The notes under the pieces are model-generated. The model saw only the letters and a list, made by a program, of their open reading frames with translations. It did not search any database and had not been told where the DNA came from. From assembly GCF_000017185.1 (NCBI RefSeq), contig NC_009635.1:1449189-1513188 (forward strand): 64,000 nt of DNA, read 5' to 3'. This stretch comes from Methanococcus aeolicus Nankai-3. GTDB lineage: Archaea > AGJL01 > Methanococci > Methanococcales > Methanococcaceae. Both the position numbers and the translations under genes were made by a program. How positions within the stretch are numbered: position 1 is the first letter of the stretch; the number at the start of each line of letters is the position of its first letter. This document shows positions 56,212 to 64,000 of this stretch, piece after piece.

Positions 56212-57735
56212 ATGAACTTTACAGACGAGATATTAGATTTTTTAATAAAAAAGAATATAAAAACAGTTTTTTCATATCCTGGGGAACAAATTCTTCCATT
56301 ATACAACGGTTTAAATGAATCACCCATAAAAAATATAATGGTAAGAAGCGAACAGGGAGCTTCACATATGGCGGACGGATACAGCAGAATTACAAATCAT
56401 GTTGGAGTATGTTTAGCAACTGCGGGACCTGGTGCAACAAATTTAATGACTGGAATAGCTACGGCATATAAAGATTCCTCCTCTGTGATAGCAATTACAG
56501 GGAGATGTAAAAAAGAATATATTAATAAAAACTATTTTCAAGAAATAAATATGGATTTTTTAAATTTGCAAAATGGATATTTTGTAGATGCCCCGGATAT
56601 AAAATATTTTGAAAAGGCATTTAATGAATCAATAAATACCAAAAAGCCCATTCACTTAAATATCCCGTATGGCGTATTATTGGATAGCAATGACGACAAT
56701 AACCGTAATAATAATGAAAATAACTATAAAGATGAAAAAAATAATAAAAAAGACAATACATCTATATTAAATAACATAGATTATAACACCACAGGTAAAC
56801 CATTGTTGTTGATTGGCCAGGGTATTTATGGGAATTTATCTTATAATGACATATTAAAAATAAATGACATATTAAAAAATAGCCACATTCCAATAGCCAC
56901 AACATATCCTGCAAGGGGAGTTATTGATGAAAATAACCCAATCTGTCTTGGTTTAGTTGGGGGAAGAGGCACAGAAAAAGCAAACCAATATATTTTAAAT
57001 TGTGATACTGTGTATTGCTTAGGAGCCTCTTTATCATACAATACATTACCTCCCCTAATTAGAGATAAAATAATACCTAAAATAAAAGATATACCAATAA
57101 ATATTAATAATTTAGAGGATATTGAATTATTAATAAATACATTAAACTACAAATATAATAATGTATATATTAATAATATCGGCAATAATATTAATCCCAA
57201 TAATAAATTATGTGGAGATTATTCTTTAAAAATTAATGAAATATTAAATAATTTGCCAGATGATACCATAATTACGACAGATGCAGGAAATCATACAGTT
57301 TTTGTATCATTATTAAAAACTTGTGGAGCTCCGAAAAATATTATTTCTTCCCACAGCATGGGGACTATGGGATTTGGGCTTCCTGCATCAATTGGAGTTA
57401 AATTTGGATGTTTGGATAATAATATTGATAGGGAAGTAGTTTCGATAAATGGAGACGGCGGGTTTCAAATGAATATACAAGAATTAGCTACCGTTTCCGA
57501 AAACAACTTAAAAATATTAATAATTATAATGAAAAACAACAGATTAAACATATTTGGAGATATTAAAAATCCAGATTTCAATAAAATAGCAGATGGATAT
57601 AATATAGATAATATATATATCTCAGATATTGATGAAATAGAAAATAACATAAAATATTATTTAAATAACAACAAACCTTATTTAATGGTAGTTGAATGTG
57701 AAAATGAGTCATTGCCAAAAAAATCATTTAATTAA
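56212..57735 (+). CDS. thiamine diphosphate-dependent enzyme, acetolactate synthase-like
   Basis: A 507-residue three-domain ThDP enzyme. The catalytic Glu is in SYPGEQILPLYNG, and TAGPGATNLMTGIATA follows. The ThDP motif is GDGGFQMNIQELATVSEN...KNN. An Asn/Lys/Asp-rich insert (about residues 165-190) joins the first two domains. It resembles the second IlvB-like paralogue of Methanococcales. True acetolactate synthase, or another decarboxylase or ligase, cannot be told apart here, and no regulatory subunit follows. Start: ATG 56212 after AGGGATAAA. Confidence 0.8.
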   Translation: MNFTDEILDFLIKKNIKTVFSYPGEQILPLYNGLNESPIKNIMVRSEQGASHMADGYSRITNHVGVCLATAGPGATNLMTGIATAYKDSSSVIAITGRCKKEYINKNYFQEINMDFLNLQNGYFVDAPDIKYFEKAFNESINTKKPIHLNIPYGVLLDSNDDNNRNNNENNYKDEKNNKKDNTSILNNIDYNTTGKPLLLIGQGIYGNLSYNDILKINDILKNSHIPIATTYPARGVIDENNPICLGLVGGRGTEKANQYILNCDTVYCLGASLSYNTLPPLIRDKIIPKIKDIPININNLEDIELLINTLNYKYNNVYINNIGNNINPNNKLCGDYSLKINEILNNLPDDTIITTDAGNHTVFVSLLKTCGAPKNIISSHSMGTMGFGLPASIGVKFGCLDNNIDREVVSINGDGGFQMNIQELATVSENNLKILIIIMKNNRLNIFGDIKNPDFNKIADGYNIDNIYISDIDEIENNIKYYLNNNKPYLMVVECENESLPKKSFN

Positions 57736-57795
57736 TAACTAATAATTACAAAATAACTAAATAACAAATAATACGGATTAATGGAGTGAAAATAT

Positions 57796-58662
57796 ATGAA
57801 TAAATTATTTAAGATTTTAACTGGGAATATACACTTTAATGCAACAAAATTAGATAATGAAAACTTTAATCAAAATTGGGAAGTTCCAGAAGCGTTAATA
57901 TCAATAATTGGATTAAAAAACGGAAAAAAGCCAATATTTTATTATGGAGTTAAGAGAGATTGTGAAGAACGATATAATTTAATAAAGGGAACTTCCGACA
58001 ATGGAAATAAATTTATAAATGCAAGATTATCTTTTAAATTCGATAAACAAAAGATTATAGAAAATGAAAAATATATTGTAGCAAATGGATTTGATGGTCT
58101 TTTATTGACTATAAATATTGATAAAAATAAATTTATATCTACATTTGAAGAAATAATTATGGAAGGATATAATTCTGGAGATGAACACATAATAGATGTT
58201 CTTGATAGAATGAGAGAAAGAAATGCTTTCGATACAGTTGAAGAAAGTGCAAAATATATTGCAAATAGGGATTATAACTGGTTATTGGGTAGATTAAAAT
58301 ACACAGCTGGATTATTTAATTATTCTGGTTGCGGATACTGGTTAATACCATTGAAAACTAAGATGGAGCTCACAAGGGGACTAATAATTAATGGTAATGA
58401 AATTACAATTAATTTGGAAAATACAGAGCTCTTTAAAAGTTATATGGTATATATAGATACCAAAGTTAATTTAGTTAGATATAATGTATTTAGATTATGC
58501 AAAAAAGAATATTCTTTAATGGACGAAGTTAAAAAACAGATGAAAGATGATATCTGTCCATGGTGTGGGGAAAAATTGAGAACCATTAGAACAAGGAAAG
58601 GAGAATTTTTAGGATGCACTGGTTATCCAACCTGTTTATATAGAAGATTTTCAAAAAAATAA
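57796..58662 (+). CDS. uncharacterised protein with C-terminal topoisomerase-type zinc finger
   Basis: A 288-residue protein. I do not recognise the first 245 residues: mixed alpha/beta, with ISIIGLKNGKKPIFYYGVK and YNWLLGRLKYTAGLFNYSGCGYW. The end is a topoisomerase I-type C4 zinc ribbon: CPWCGEKL, then GCTGYPTCLY. Such ribbons bind single-stranded DNA or RNA, so a nucleic-acid role is likely. GGAGTGAAAATAT precedes the ATG. Confidence 0.75.
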   Translation: MNKLFKILTGNIHFNATKLDNENFNQNWEVPEALISIIGLKNGKKPIFYYGVKRDCEERYNLIKGTSDNGNKFINARLSFKFDKQKIIENEKYIVANGFDGLLLTINIDKNKFISTFEEIIMEGYNSGDEHIIDVLDRMRERNAFDTVEESAKYIANRDYNWLLGRLKYTAGLFNYSGCGYWLIPLKTKMELTRGLIINGNEITINLENTELFKSYMVYIDTKVNLVRYNVFRLCKKEYSLMDEVKKQMKDDICPWCGEKLRTIRTRKGEFLGCTGYPTCLYRRFSKK

Positions 58663-58717
58663 ATAATAAAAAATATTTTGGGAGCTCCCCTCCCATATAT
58701 AAATTATATAATAATAA

Positions 58718-59899
58718 TTATGCCGCTGATACTATTTTTATTACATCTTTTTCTTTTAATTCTTGGTCGGCTCCAATTCTTATTTTTTTCTTTGCATCTA
58801 CGGCATATATGAATTTATCTCCTATGTCTGTATGTATTTTATATGCCAACTGTTTTGCAGTTGTGCCTTTTTTAACTAAATGAGCATCTGGGAGAACATT
58901 TCCTTTTTTATCGCAATATTTGTTTTCGTCCTCCACAGGATAAACCACAATCATATTTAATAATTCAAAATAAGCATTATTCAATAAATCTCTCACACCT
59001 GTCCCATTATTCTTTTTTAAATATTCTTTAATATAATTTAAAGCATTTTTTTGGGCATCATTTAATGAATCATTTATTATCTCAAAATCATTGTTAGCTC
59101 TATCATATTTTATTATATTTCCTGCTTCTGCTCTTTTTAAGGTTAATTCTATTTCTGCGGAGGTAGGTATTACAATATAATCTTTAAATTCTTCTTTTAA
59201 TTTTTTTATGTTGTTTTCAGCATTTGGATGGTCTGCCTTATTGGCACAAATTAACATTGGTTTTGAAATTTTTCTAAGGGTTTGGGATAGCGTTAAAAGG
59301 TCTTCCTCTGTCCATTTAATGGGGCTTTCGTCCATATTTCTAGTTGAATTATGAACATGGTCTTCGGTAATATTCAATCCACTTAATTGTTCTGATATTA
59401 TCTTTGCCGTATTTTTCTGCTGTTGGGCTTTTCTCGATAATTTATCCCAGTTTTTTGTAATTATTCCGTAAATCCACATATCTATTTCATTTAACAAAAA
59501 TTTTACATCTTCGGTGGGGTCGTGATTTTCTGCTGGATTTCCTTCTATATCCGTTGTTCCACTTGCATCAACCACCACTATAAAGGCATCAGCCTGCCTT
59601 AAATCGTCTAAAAATTTATTTCCCATACCTTTTCCTTTATGTGCCTCTGGAACCAAACCAGCTACATCAATTATTTCAACTGGGACATATCTTGTTCCAT
59701 CAATACATTTTGAATTATTTGGGTTGCACTGAATATCTAATTCAACGCAAGGGCATTCTGAACTTACAAATGATGTTCCTACATTTGGGTTTATTGTTGT
59801 GAATGGATAATTTCCAATGTCTGCTACTTTTTCGGTCATAGCATTAAATAAAGTGCTTTTTCCTACATTCGGTTTTCCTACAATTCCTAATATTGCCAT
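58718..59899 (-). CDS. ychF: YchF-like redox-regulated ATPase/GTP-binding protein
   Basis: A 393-residue Obg-family P-loop protein. G1 is GKPNVGKST, G3 DVAGLVPEAHKGKG and G4 NKAD. A helical insert follows G3, and the C-terminal TGS domain ends the chain. This is the archaeal YchF/Ola1 type, associated with ribosomes. AAGGCGAAAAT precedes the ATG. The convergent junction with the zinc-finger gene holds a GGGAGCTCCC palindrome (58680). Confidence 0.9.
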   Translation of the reverse strand: MAILGIVGKPNVGKSTLFNAMTEKVADIGNYPFTTINPNVGTSFVSSECPCVELDIQCNPNNSKCIDGTRYVPVEIIDVAGLVPEAHKGKGMGNKFLDDLRQADAFIVVVDASGTTDIEGNPAENHDPTEDVKFLLNEIDMWIYGIITKNWDKLSRKAQQQKNTAKIISEQLSGLNITEDHVHNSTRNMDESPIKWTEEDLLTLSQTLRKISKPMLICANKADHPNAENNIKKLKEEFKDYIVIPTSAEIELTLKRAEAGNIIKYDRANNDFEIINDSLNDAQKNALNYIKEYLKKNNGTGVRDLLNNAYFELLNMIVVYPVEDENKYCDKKGNVLPDAHLVKKGTTAKQLAYKIHTDIGDKFIYAVDAKKKIRIGADQELKEKDVIKIVSAA

Positions 59900-60337
59900 A
59901 TTTTCGCCTTTTTTCTTTTTTAATTAAAACTCTTCGAGTTTTAATTTCGTAAAATTCCCGTAGGAAATTTTAGATAGTGAAAATATTCAAATCGCCTGAT
60001 TTTGCGTATTTTTCCTATAATCTCACTATACGGTATTCTCAAATCAATAATTATTATCAATTACAAACATTATTTAATATATTATATAAAGATATATAAA
60101 AAAATAAAGAAAAAATAAAGGAGCTCCATGTAGTAGGTATTCAAAAAGTCAAATTCCAAAGGAATTTGAGTAATGAAAATCACGAAGTGATTTTCATCTG
60201 ATCTGTTCTCCATTAGTCAAAAAGATTACGGAGAGGCATATAATATATCCGTAATATTTTACATACAATGGTGTTTATTAATTAAAAAGTTCTTGAACAT
60301 ACTATAATATCTATAATTTATTAAACTTGGTGAAATG
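59900..60337. repeat. non-coding region with hairpin modules upstream of ABC exporter
   Basis: Contains the perfect hairpin ATTAAAACTC-TTC-GAGTTTTAAT (59923-59945), an imperfect AAAATTCC...GGAAATTTT (59951-59971), GGAGCTCC at 60120, CAAATTCC-AAA-GGAATTTG and GAAAATCAC-GAA-GTGATTTTC (about 60155-60197), and GTTCTTGAAC at 60289-60298 just before the exporter. No gene is seen. Confidence 0.6.
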
Positions 60338-61138
60338 ATGGATGGTGTAGTATTGAAACAGATATCAAAATACTATGGCAATAAACTGGCACTAAATAAT
60401 TTATCATTTAATGTAAAAAAAGGGGAAATATTTGGATTGTTAGGACACAATGGAGCAGGAAAAACCACCACACTACGAATTATAAGTGGAATTATTGACA
60501 ATTACAACGGGGAAGTATTGATAAATGGAAATATTGGGTATTTGCCAGAGGAGCGGGGGCTTTATAAAGATGAAAAAGTAAAGGATATTTTAAAATTCTT
60601 TGGGGAGCTCCATGATATACCTACTTCAAAATTAAAGGAACAAATTGATTATTATTTAAATAAATTAAATGTGTCCCAATATAAAAATAGCAAAATAAAA
60701 ACTCTTTCAAAAGGAAACCAGCAAAAAATTCAGTTTATTGTATCAATTATCCATAATCCCGACATAATTATACTTGATGAGCCATTTACTGGGCTCGATA
60801 TTGTAAATTTGAATTTAATAAAGGATATAATTTATGGGCTCAAAGAACAGGGGAAAACCATAATATTATCCACCCACCAGCTGGAAAAAATTGAAAGATT
60901 TTGCGATAGAATATTAATTTTAAAAGAAGGAAAAGCTGTTAAATATGGTAGATTAGATGAAATATGCAAAAAAACGGCATATATTGAATATTTGGAAGAT
61001 AATAAGCTAATAAAATATAATTTGTCCCATGGCGAAGCATTGCAATTATTAAATGATGAAAATATAAAAAATAATATTGTTAAATTTGAAGTAAGGAGCT
61101 CCTTGGAAGAATTATTTATGGAGGATAATAATGGATAA
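60338..61138 (+). CDS. ABC-2 type transporter ATP-binding protein (NatA-like)
   Basis: A 266-residue ABC ATPase. Walker A GHNGAGKTT, a Q-loop replaced by GYLPEERGLY, signature LSKGNQQK, Walker B IIILDEPFTGLD and STHQLEK. The C-terminal domain is of the NatA/CcmA type. It pairs with the permease that overlaps it by 8 bp. ATG 60338 is better spaced from GGTGA than ATG 60335. The substrate is unknown; Na+ extrusion is one option for this family. Confidence 0.9.
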   Translation: MDGVVLKQISKYYGNKLALNNLSFNVKKGEIFGLLGHNGAGKTTTLRIISGIIDNYNGEVLINGNIGYLPEERGLYKDEKVKDILKFFGELHDIPTSKLKEQIDYYLNKLNVSQYKNSKIKTLSKGNQQKIQFIVSIIHNPDIIILDEPFTGLDIVNLNLIKDIIYGLKEQGKTIILSTHQLEKIERFCDRILILKEGKAVKYGRLDEICKKTAYIEYLEDNKLIKYNLSHGEALQLLNDENIKNNIVKFEVRSSLEELFMEDNNG

Positions 61139-62366
61139 AGATAATATCAAGAAAATTTACAAAAATCAAAGATTTTTGAATTCTCTAACAAAAATAAAGG
61201 CAATAGCAAAACGAGAAATATTAAGCAATATCAAACGGAAGCAGTTTATTTTAATGATTTTACTTGTTCCGGTTGTGATGATATTAATTACAATGGCTAC
61301 GGCATATTTTACAGCGGAAGTTGAAGACCAAAAAATAGGATATATTGATAACTTTGGAATGGATATTCCGCCCCTGTTTAAATCATTTAATCCACTTAAA
61401 CAGGAAAATATCACGATGCAATTTATAAAATATAATAATACGGAAATCGGAAAAAATGCCGTAATAAATGGGGATATCAATGCATTTATAATAATTCCTA
61501 AAAATTATCTTGAAAATGAACCTATGACTATTTATTCAAAATCAAAAACAATCCCCTCAATTATAAGGAGCTCCATAAAAGATATTGTATTATCCACAGT
61601 ATTAAAGGACAAAGTAGATGAAAAAACATATAATATTGTAAAATCACCGATTAATCTTGAAATATACAGTATAAGCAAAAAAGGAGAGGAAAAAGAAAAT
61701 ATAATTTCTCAAATGATGCCATTTGGCTTTGCCATGCTTTTATATATTGCCATAATTTCCGTATCTGGACTATGCACCAACAGTGTAATTGAAGAAAAAC
61801 AGCATAGAATCATGGAACTCCTGCTTACAACAACAAATTCAACAAATATATTGATTGGAAAAATAATTGGAATATCATTTTTAGGATTAATTCAAATGAG
61901 TATATGGATTTTATTTGCCCTCCCAATTATATCTATGGTAGCATTGAAAATTCCGCCGTTTTTAATGGTTTCCGCGGTTGTGTTCTTTGTAATGGCATAT
62001 TTATTTTATGTGTCATTGTTAAGTGGGCTATCCTCATTATTTACGACTCAAAAAGATGCGGGGCAGATTATAAGTCCGATTATAATGGTGCAAATAATAC
62101 CTTTATTAATTCTTACGCTAATTCAATCTAATCCAAATCATTACATTATTAAAATATTGTCATTTGTTCCTTTCACAGCTCCGCAAGTTATGCTTATGAG
62201 AATGAGTATAACTCACATAGAACCTTTGGAGGTTTATTTATCTATGGGTGTTATGTTTATATTTACGGTATTATCTTTCATATCAGCCGTGAAATTATTT
62301 AAAATAGGTTCTATGATTTACGATGAGGAAATGACAATTAAAAAAGTAATTAAAATTATCAAATAA
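61131..62366 (+). CDS. ABC-2 type transporter permease (NatB-like)
   Basis: A 411-residue membrane protein: TM1 at about residues 40-62, a large external loop (residues 65-190), then five TM segments. SGLCTNSVIEEKQHRIMELLLTT crosses the conserved ABC-2 region. The overlap with the ATPase gene indicates one operon. Confidence 0.9.
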   Translation: MDKDNIKKIYKNQRFLNSLTKIKAIAKREILSNIKRKQFILMILLVPVVMILITMATAYFTAEVEDQKIGYIDNFGMDIPPLFKSFNPLKQENITMQFIKYNNTEIGKNAVINGDINAFIIIPKNYLENEPMTIYSKSKTIPSIIRSSIKDIVLSTVLKDKVDEKTYNIVKSPINLEIYSISKKGEEKENIISQMMPFGFAMLLYIAIISVSGLCTNSVIEEKQHRIMELLLTTTNSTNILIGKIIGISFLGLIQMSIWILFALPIISMVALKIPPFLMVSAVVFFVMAYLFYVSLLSGLSSLFTTQKDAGQIISPIIMVQIIPLLILTLIQSNPNHYIIKILSFVPFTAPQVMLMRMSITHIEPLEVYLSMGVMFIFTVLSFISAVKLFKIGSMIYDEEMTIKKVIKIIK

Positions 62367-62433
62367 AAAATATTAAATAAAAAAATATTCAATTAATATT
62401 TTCCCATTTTTAAAGCAATATAGGGAATTATAA

Positions 62434-63234
62434 CTAATAACAACAATACGATATTAATGGAATCGGTGTTTTAGTAGTAGTTCCGCTTCCACTGTTGGTA
62501 TTGTTAATATATTCTACTTTTACGGATATGGTATTAACCTGTATTTTATCATCATTACCAATATTACTTTTATCAACTTTAATTGATATTACTCCATCGC
62601 TAAGAATATTTGTAGCATTATCTCCATCTATTGTAAATTGGGTATTTTCATTTTCTGCGTCCAATATTCCAATATAATCTCCATCAACACTTACAAAATC
62701 CCCTCCAAATCTTTTTCTAACTGTGATTTCTATTTTAGAGATATTGTCAGGACTCCAATTAAGTATCCAATTTTTTTTATTACTTCCTATTGTATCATTT
62801 ATCTCTTGTGTTCCTCCTGTGATATTATATATTACAATATTTAGATTATTACTCTTATATGGAGTATTACCTTTTAAGGCTAATCTGTCATGTCCCTGAG
62901 AATAATATGTGTTATTTATAATATCAGTGATTATAAATTTTCTAAATGATGTTCCAATAGGGAGCTCCCCCAATAGATTATAATTACTGCTTGTATTGTA
63001 AATATATATTGTTTCGTCATAATCGCTACCTCCAACATCTACGTCATTTGCATTAACTTCCACAATCATATTTTGAATGGTTATGTCATCTAAATCATAA
63101 GGAAAGTTAAATGTTTCCGTAATGTCTGTTGTGGTTTTACTATCTTCAATATTTGTAATATTATCCTCCCACAATTCGCCAGATACACCGAGGATAAAGT
63201 ATAGTAATAAAACTACAAAAAATATCTTTTTCAT
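62434..63234 (-). CDS. secreted sequon-rich surface protein, probable 3' frameshift
   Basis: A 266-residue protein with an N-terminal signal peptide (KKIFFVVLLLYFILGVSG) and many N-X-S/T sequons (such as NIT, NDT, NIS, NAT), as in a glycosylated S-layer-associated or pilin-like surface protein. It ends TPIPLISYCCY without an anchor. In another frame the next bases encode NIVLLLLVIIPYIALKMGKY and stop at 62393, a good C-terminal anchor. One extra base near 62450 would join them. AGGAGAGATT precedes the ATG. Confidence 0.7.
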   Translation of the reverse strand: MKKIFFVVLLLYFILGVSGELWEDNITNIEDSKTTTDITETFNFPYDLDDITIQNMIVEVNANDVDVGGSDYDETIYIYNTSSNYNLLGELPIGTSFRKFIITDIINNTYYSQGHDRLALKGNTPYKSNNLNIVIYNITGGTQEINDTIGSNKKNWILNWSPDNISKIEITVRKRFGGDFVSVDGDYIGILDAENENTQFTIDGDNATNILSDGVISIKVDKSNIGNDDKIQVNTISVKVEYINNTNSGSGTTTKTPIPLISYCCY

Positions 63235-63361
63235 AATCTCTCCTAATATTATAATGTTTATAATATAATATATGAAATTTAAACTATATAAAACATTATT
63301 TATAGAATATATATAAATATTAAATAAAAAAATATATCATAAATAAAATGAATAAACTTTT

Positions 63362-64000
63362 TTATTCAATCCTCTCCAAATAATTATTTAAAAATTCTTC
63401 TTTTTTCAAATACTTCAAAAATTGCACTGGTTTATTATATTGTTCTATAATCTCCCCTAAATCACTATCTCCACGACATAAAACACATTGCACAATCATA
63501 GAATTAAAATTCTCATAAGATACTTTTATATTTGATTTTTTTAACGATTTTTCAATATATTTTATTGTATTTTTTGAGTTTAAATCAAATGGTTCATTTT
63601 CAAATTCAGTTTTAGGTTTTGGTATGAATGGATTTACACTAACTTCAACCTTCCTAAAATCTTTTTTAACTATTTGAGATAATTTTATGATTTCTTCAAT
63701 GTCCTCTTCTGTTTCATTGGGTAGTCCCACCATATAATAAAGCTTTACTTTATCTATTCTGTTATCTTTTGCTATATTTAAGGCATTAAAAATATCGTCT
63801 TCCGAAATATCTTTTTTAATAAATTTCCTTAAACTCTCACTTCCGGCTTCTGGTGCTATTGTGAGAGTTTTTAGGTCAAGGATTTTTAATAATTCTTCTG
63901 TTATGGTGTCGGCCCTTAATGAGGAGGGAGATATTGATATATTTTCTTTTATATCTTTTATATGATGACATAAATCAACTATATATTTATAATCTCCAAC
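63362..64000 (-). CDS. radical SAM protein, C-terminal part (runs off window)
   Basis: 213 codons open from the right edge; the start and the iron-sulfur CxxxCxxC motif lie outside. APEAGSESLRKFI, YYMVGLPNETEEDIEEI and the C-terminal CVLCRGDSDLGEII are typical of the radical SAM family often preceded by a B12-binding domain. The reaction is unknown. An internal ATG at 63733 is not the start, because conserved barrel sequence continues upstream. Confidence 0.85.
   Translation of the reverse strand, partial: VGDYKYIVDLCHHIKDIKENISISPSSLRADTITEELLKILDLKTLTIAPEAGSESLRKFIKKDISEDDIFNALNIAKDNRIDKVKLYYMVGLPNETEEDIEEIIKLSQIVKKDFRKVEVSVNPFIPKPKTEFENEPFDLNSKNTIKYIEKSLKKSNIKVSYENFNSMIVQCVLCRGDSDLGEIIEQYNKPVQFLKYLKKEEFLNNYLERIE

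Overview
The window is a contiguous piece of a low-GC (roughly 30% by eye) methanogenic archaeon of the order Methanococcales. The evidence is the gene content (formylmethanofuran dehydrogenase, methanofuran and F430 biosynthesis, archaeal ribosomal proteins, AglB-type N-glycosylation), the gene order nifH-I1-I2-D-K-E-N, two GGAA-N6-TTCC NrpR-type operators before nifH, and starts that mostly follow a GGTGA or GGAGG ribosome-binding site. My best guess is a diazotrophic Methanococcus/Methanothermococcus, perhaps near M. aeolicus. That species call is recall, not a computed match.

Layout. 1-12 kb: intron-containing tRNA-Trp, methanofuran kinase mfnE, a zinc ribbon, aEF-1beta, then the large ribosomal-protein cluster (L22, S3, L29, SUI1, Rnp1, S17, L14, L24, S4e, L5, S14, S8, L6, L32e, L19e, L18, S5, L30, L15). 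12-20.8 kb: secY, a divergent N-glycosylation pair (aglH-like and aglB), trm56, dcd, UPF0210 and Sec61beta. 20.8-27 kb: F430 synthetase candidate with a PHP protein, leuB, purS, bioF-bioW. 27-40 kb: one long minus-strand nitrogen-fixation and molybdenum block (nifH, nifI1, nifI2, nifD, nifK, a 106-aa protein, a ferredoxin, nifE, nifN, then modA, modB, a DUF364-like gene, modC). 40-47 kb: a FIST-sensor/winged-helix regulator divergent from a receiver plus histidine kinase, a radical SAM protein, several non-coding repeats and a box C/D sRNA. 47-58 kb: pdxT-cooC-larB, fwdA-fwdC, purC, speB, DUF2117, a CRISPR relic and a ThDP enzyme. 58-64 kb: a topoisomerase-type zinc-finger protein, YchF-like GTPase, an ABC-2 exporter, a glycosylated surface protein with a likely broken 3' end, and a radical SAM gene running off the edge.

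The non-coding fraction is unusually structured. The palindrome GGAGCTCC occurs about fifty times, in genes and between them, against roughly 0.1 expected from base composition, much like the HIP1 repeat of cyanobacteria. Six 0.1-0.25 kb elements share terminal inverted repeats (TATAGTTAATCTTC...) and look like a MITE family; one sits inside the nif cluster and one inside the mod cluster. Small modular hairpins are strung together inside these elements and elsewhere, and one such insert has landed inside a CRISPR repeat. The rnp1 leader can fold in two mutually exclusive ways, and two hairpins with the same loop but different stems precede rnp1 and rps17.

How the genes work together: the nif block encodes Mo-nitrogenase, its post-translational GlnB-type switch (NifI1/NifI2), part of the cofactor scaffold and, directly downstream, the Mo uptake system. 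Fwd, MfnE and CfbE serve methanogenesis (first step enzyme, its carrier and coenzyme F430). AglB, the AglH candidate, SecY and Sec61beta serve protein export and surface glycosylation.
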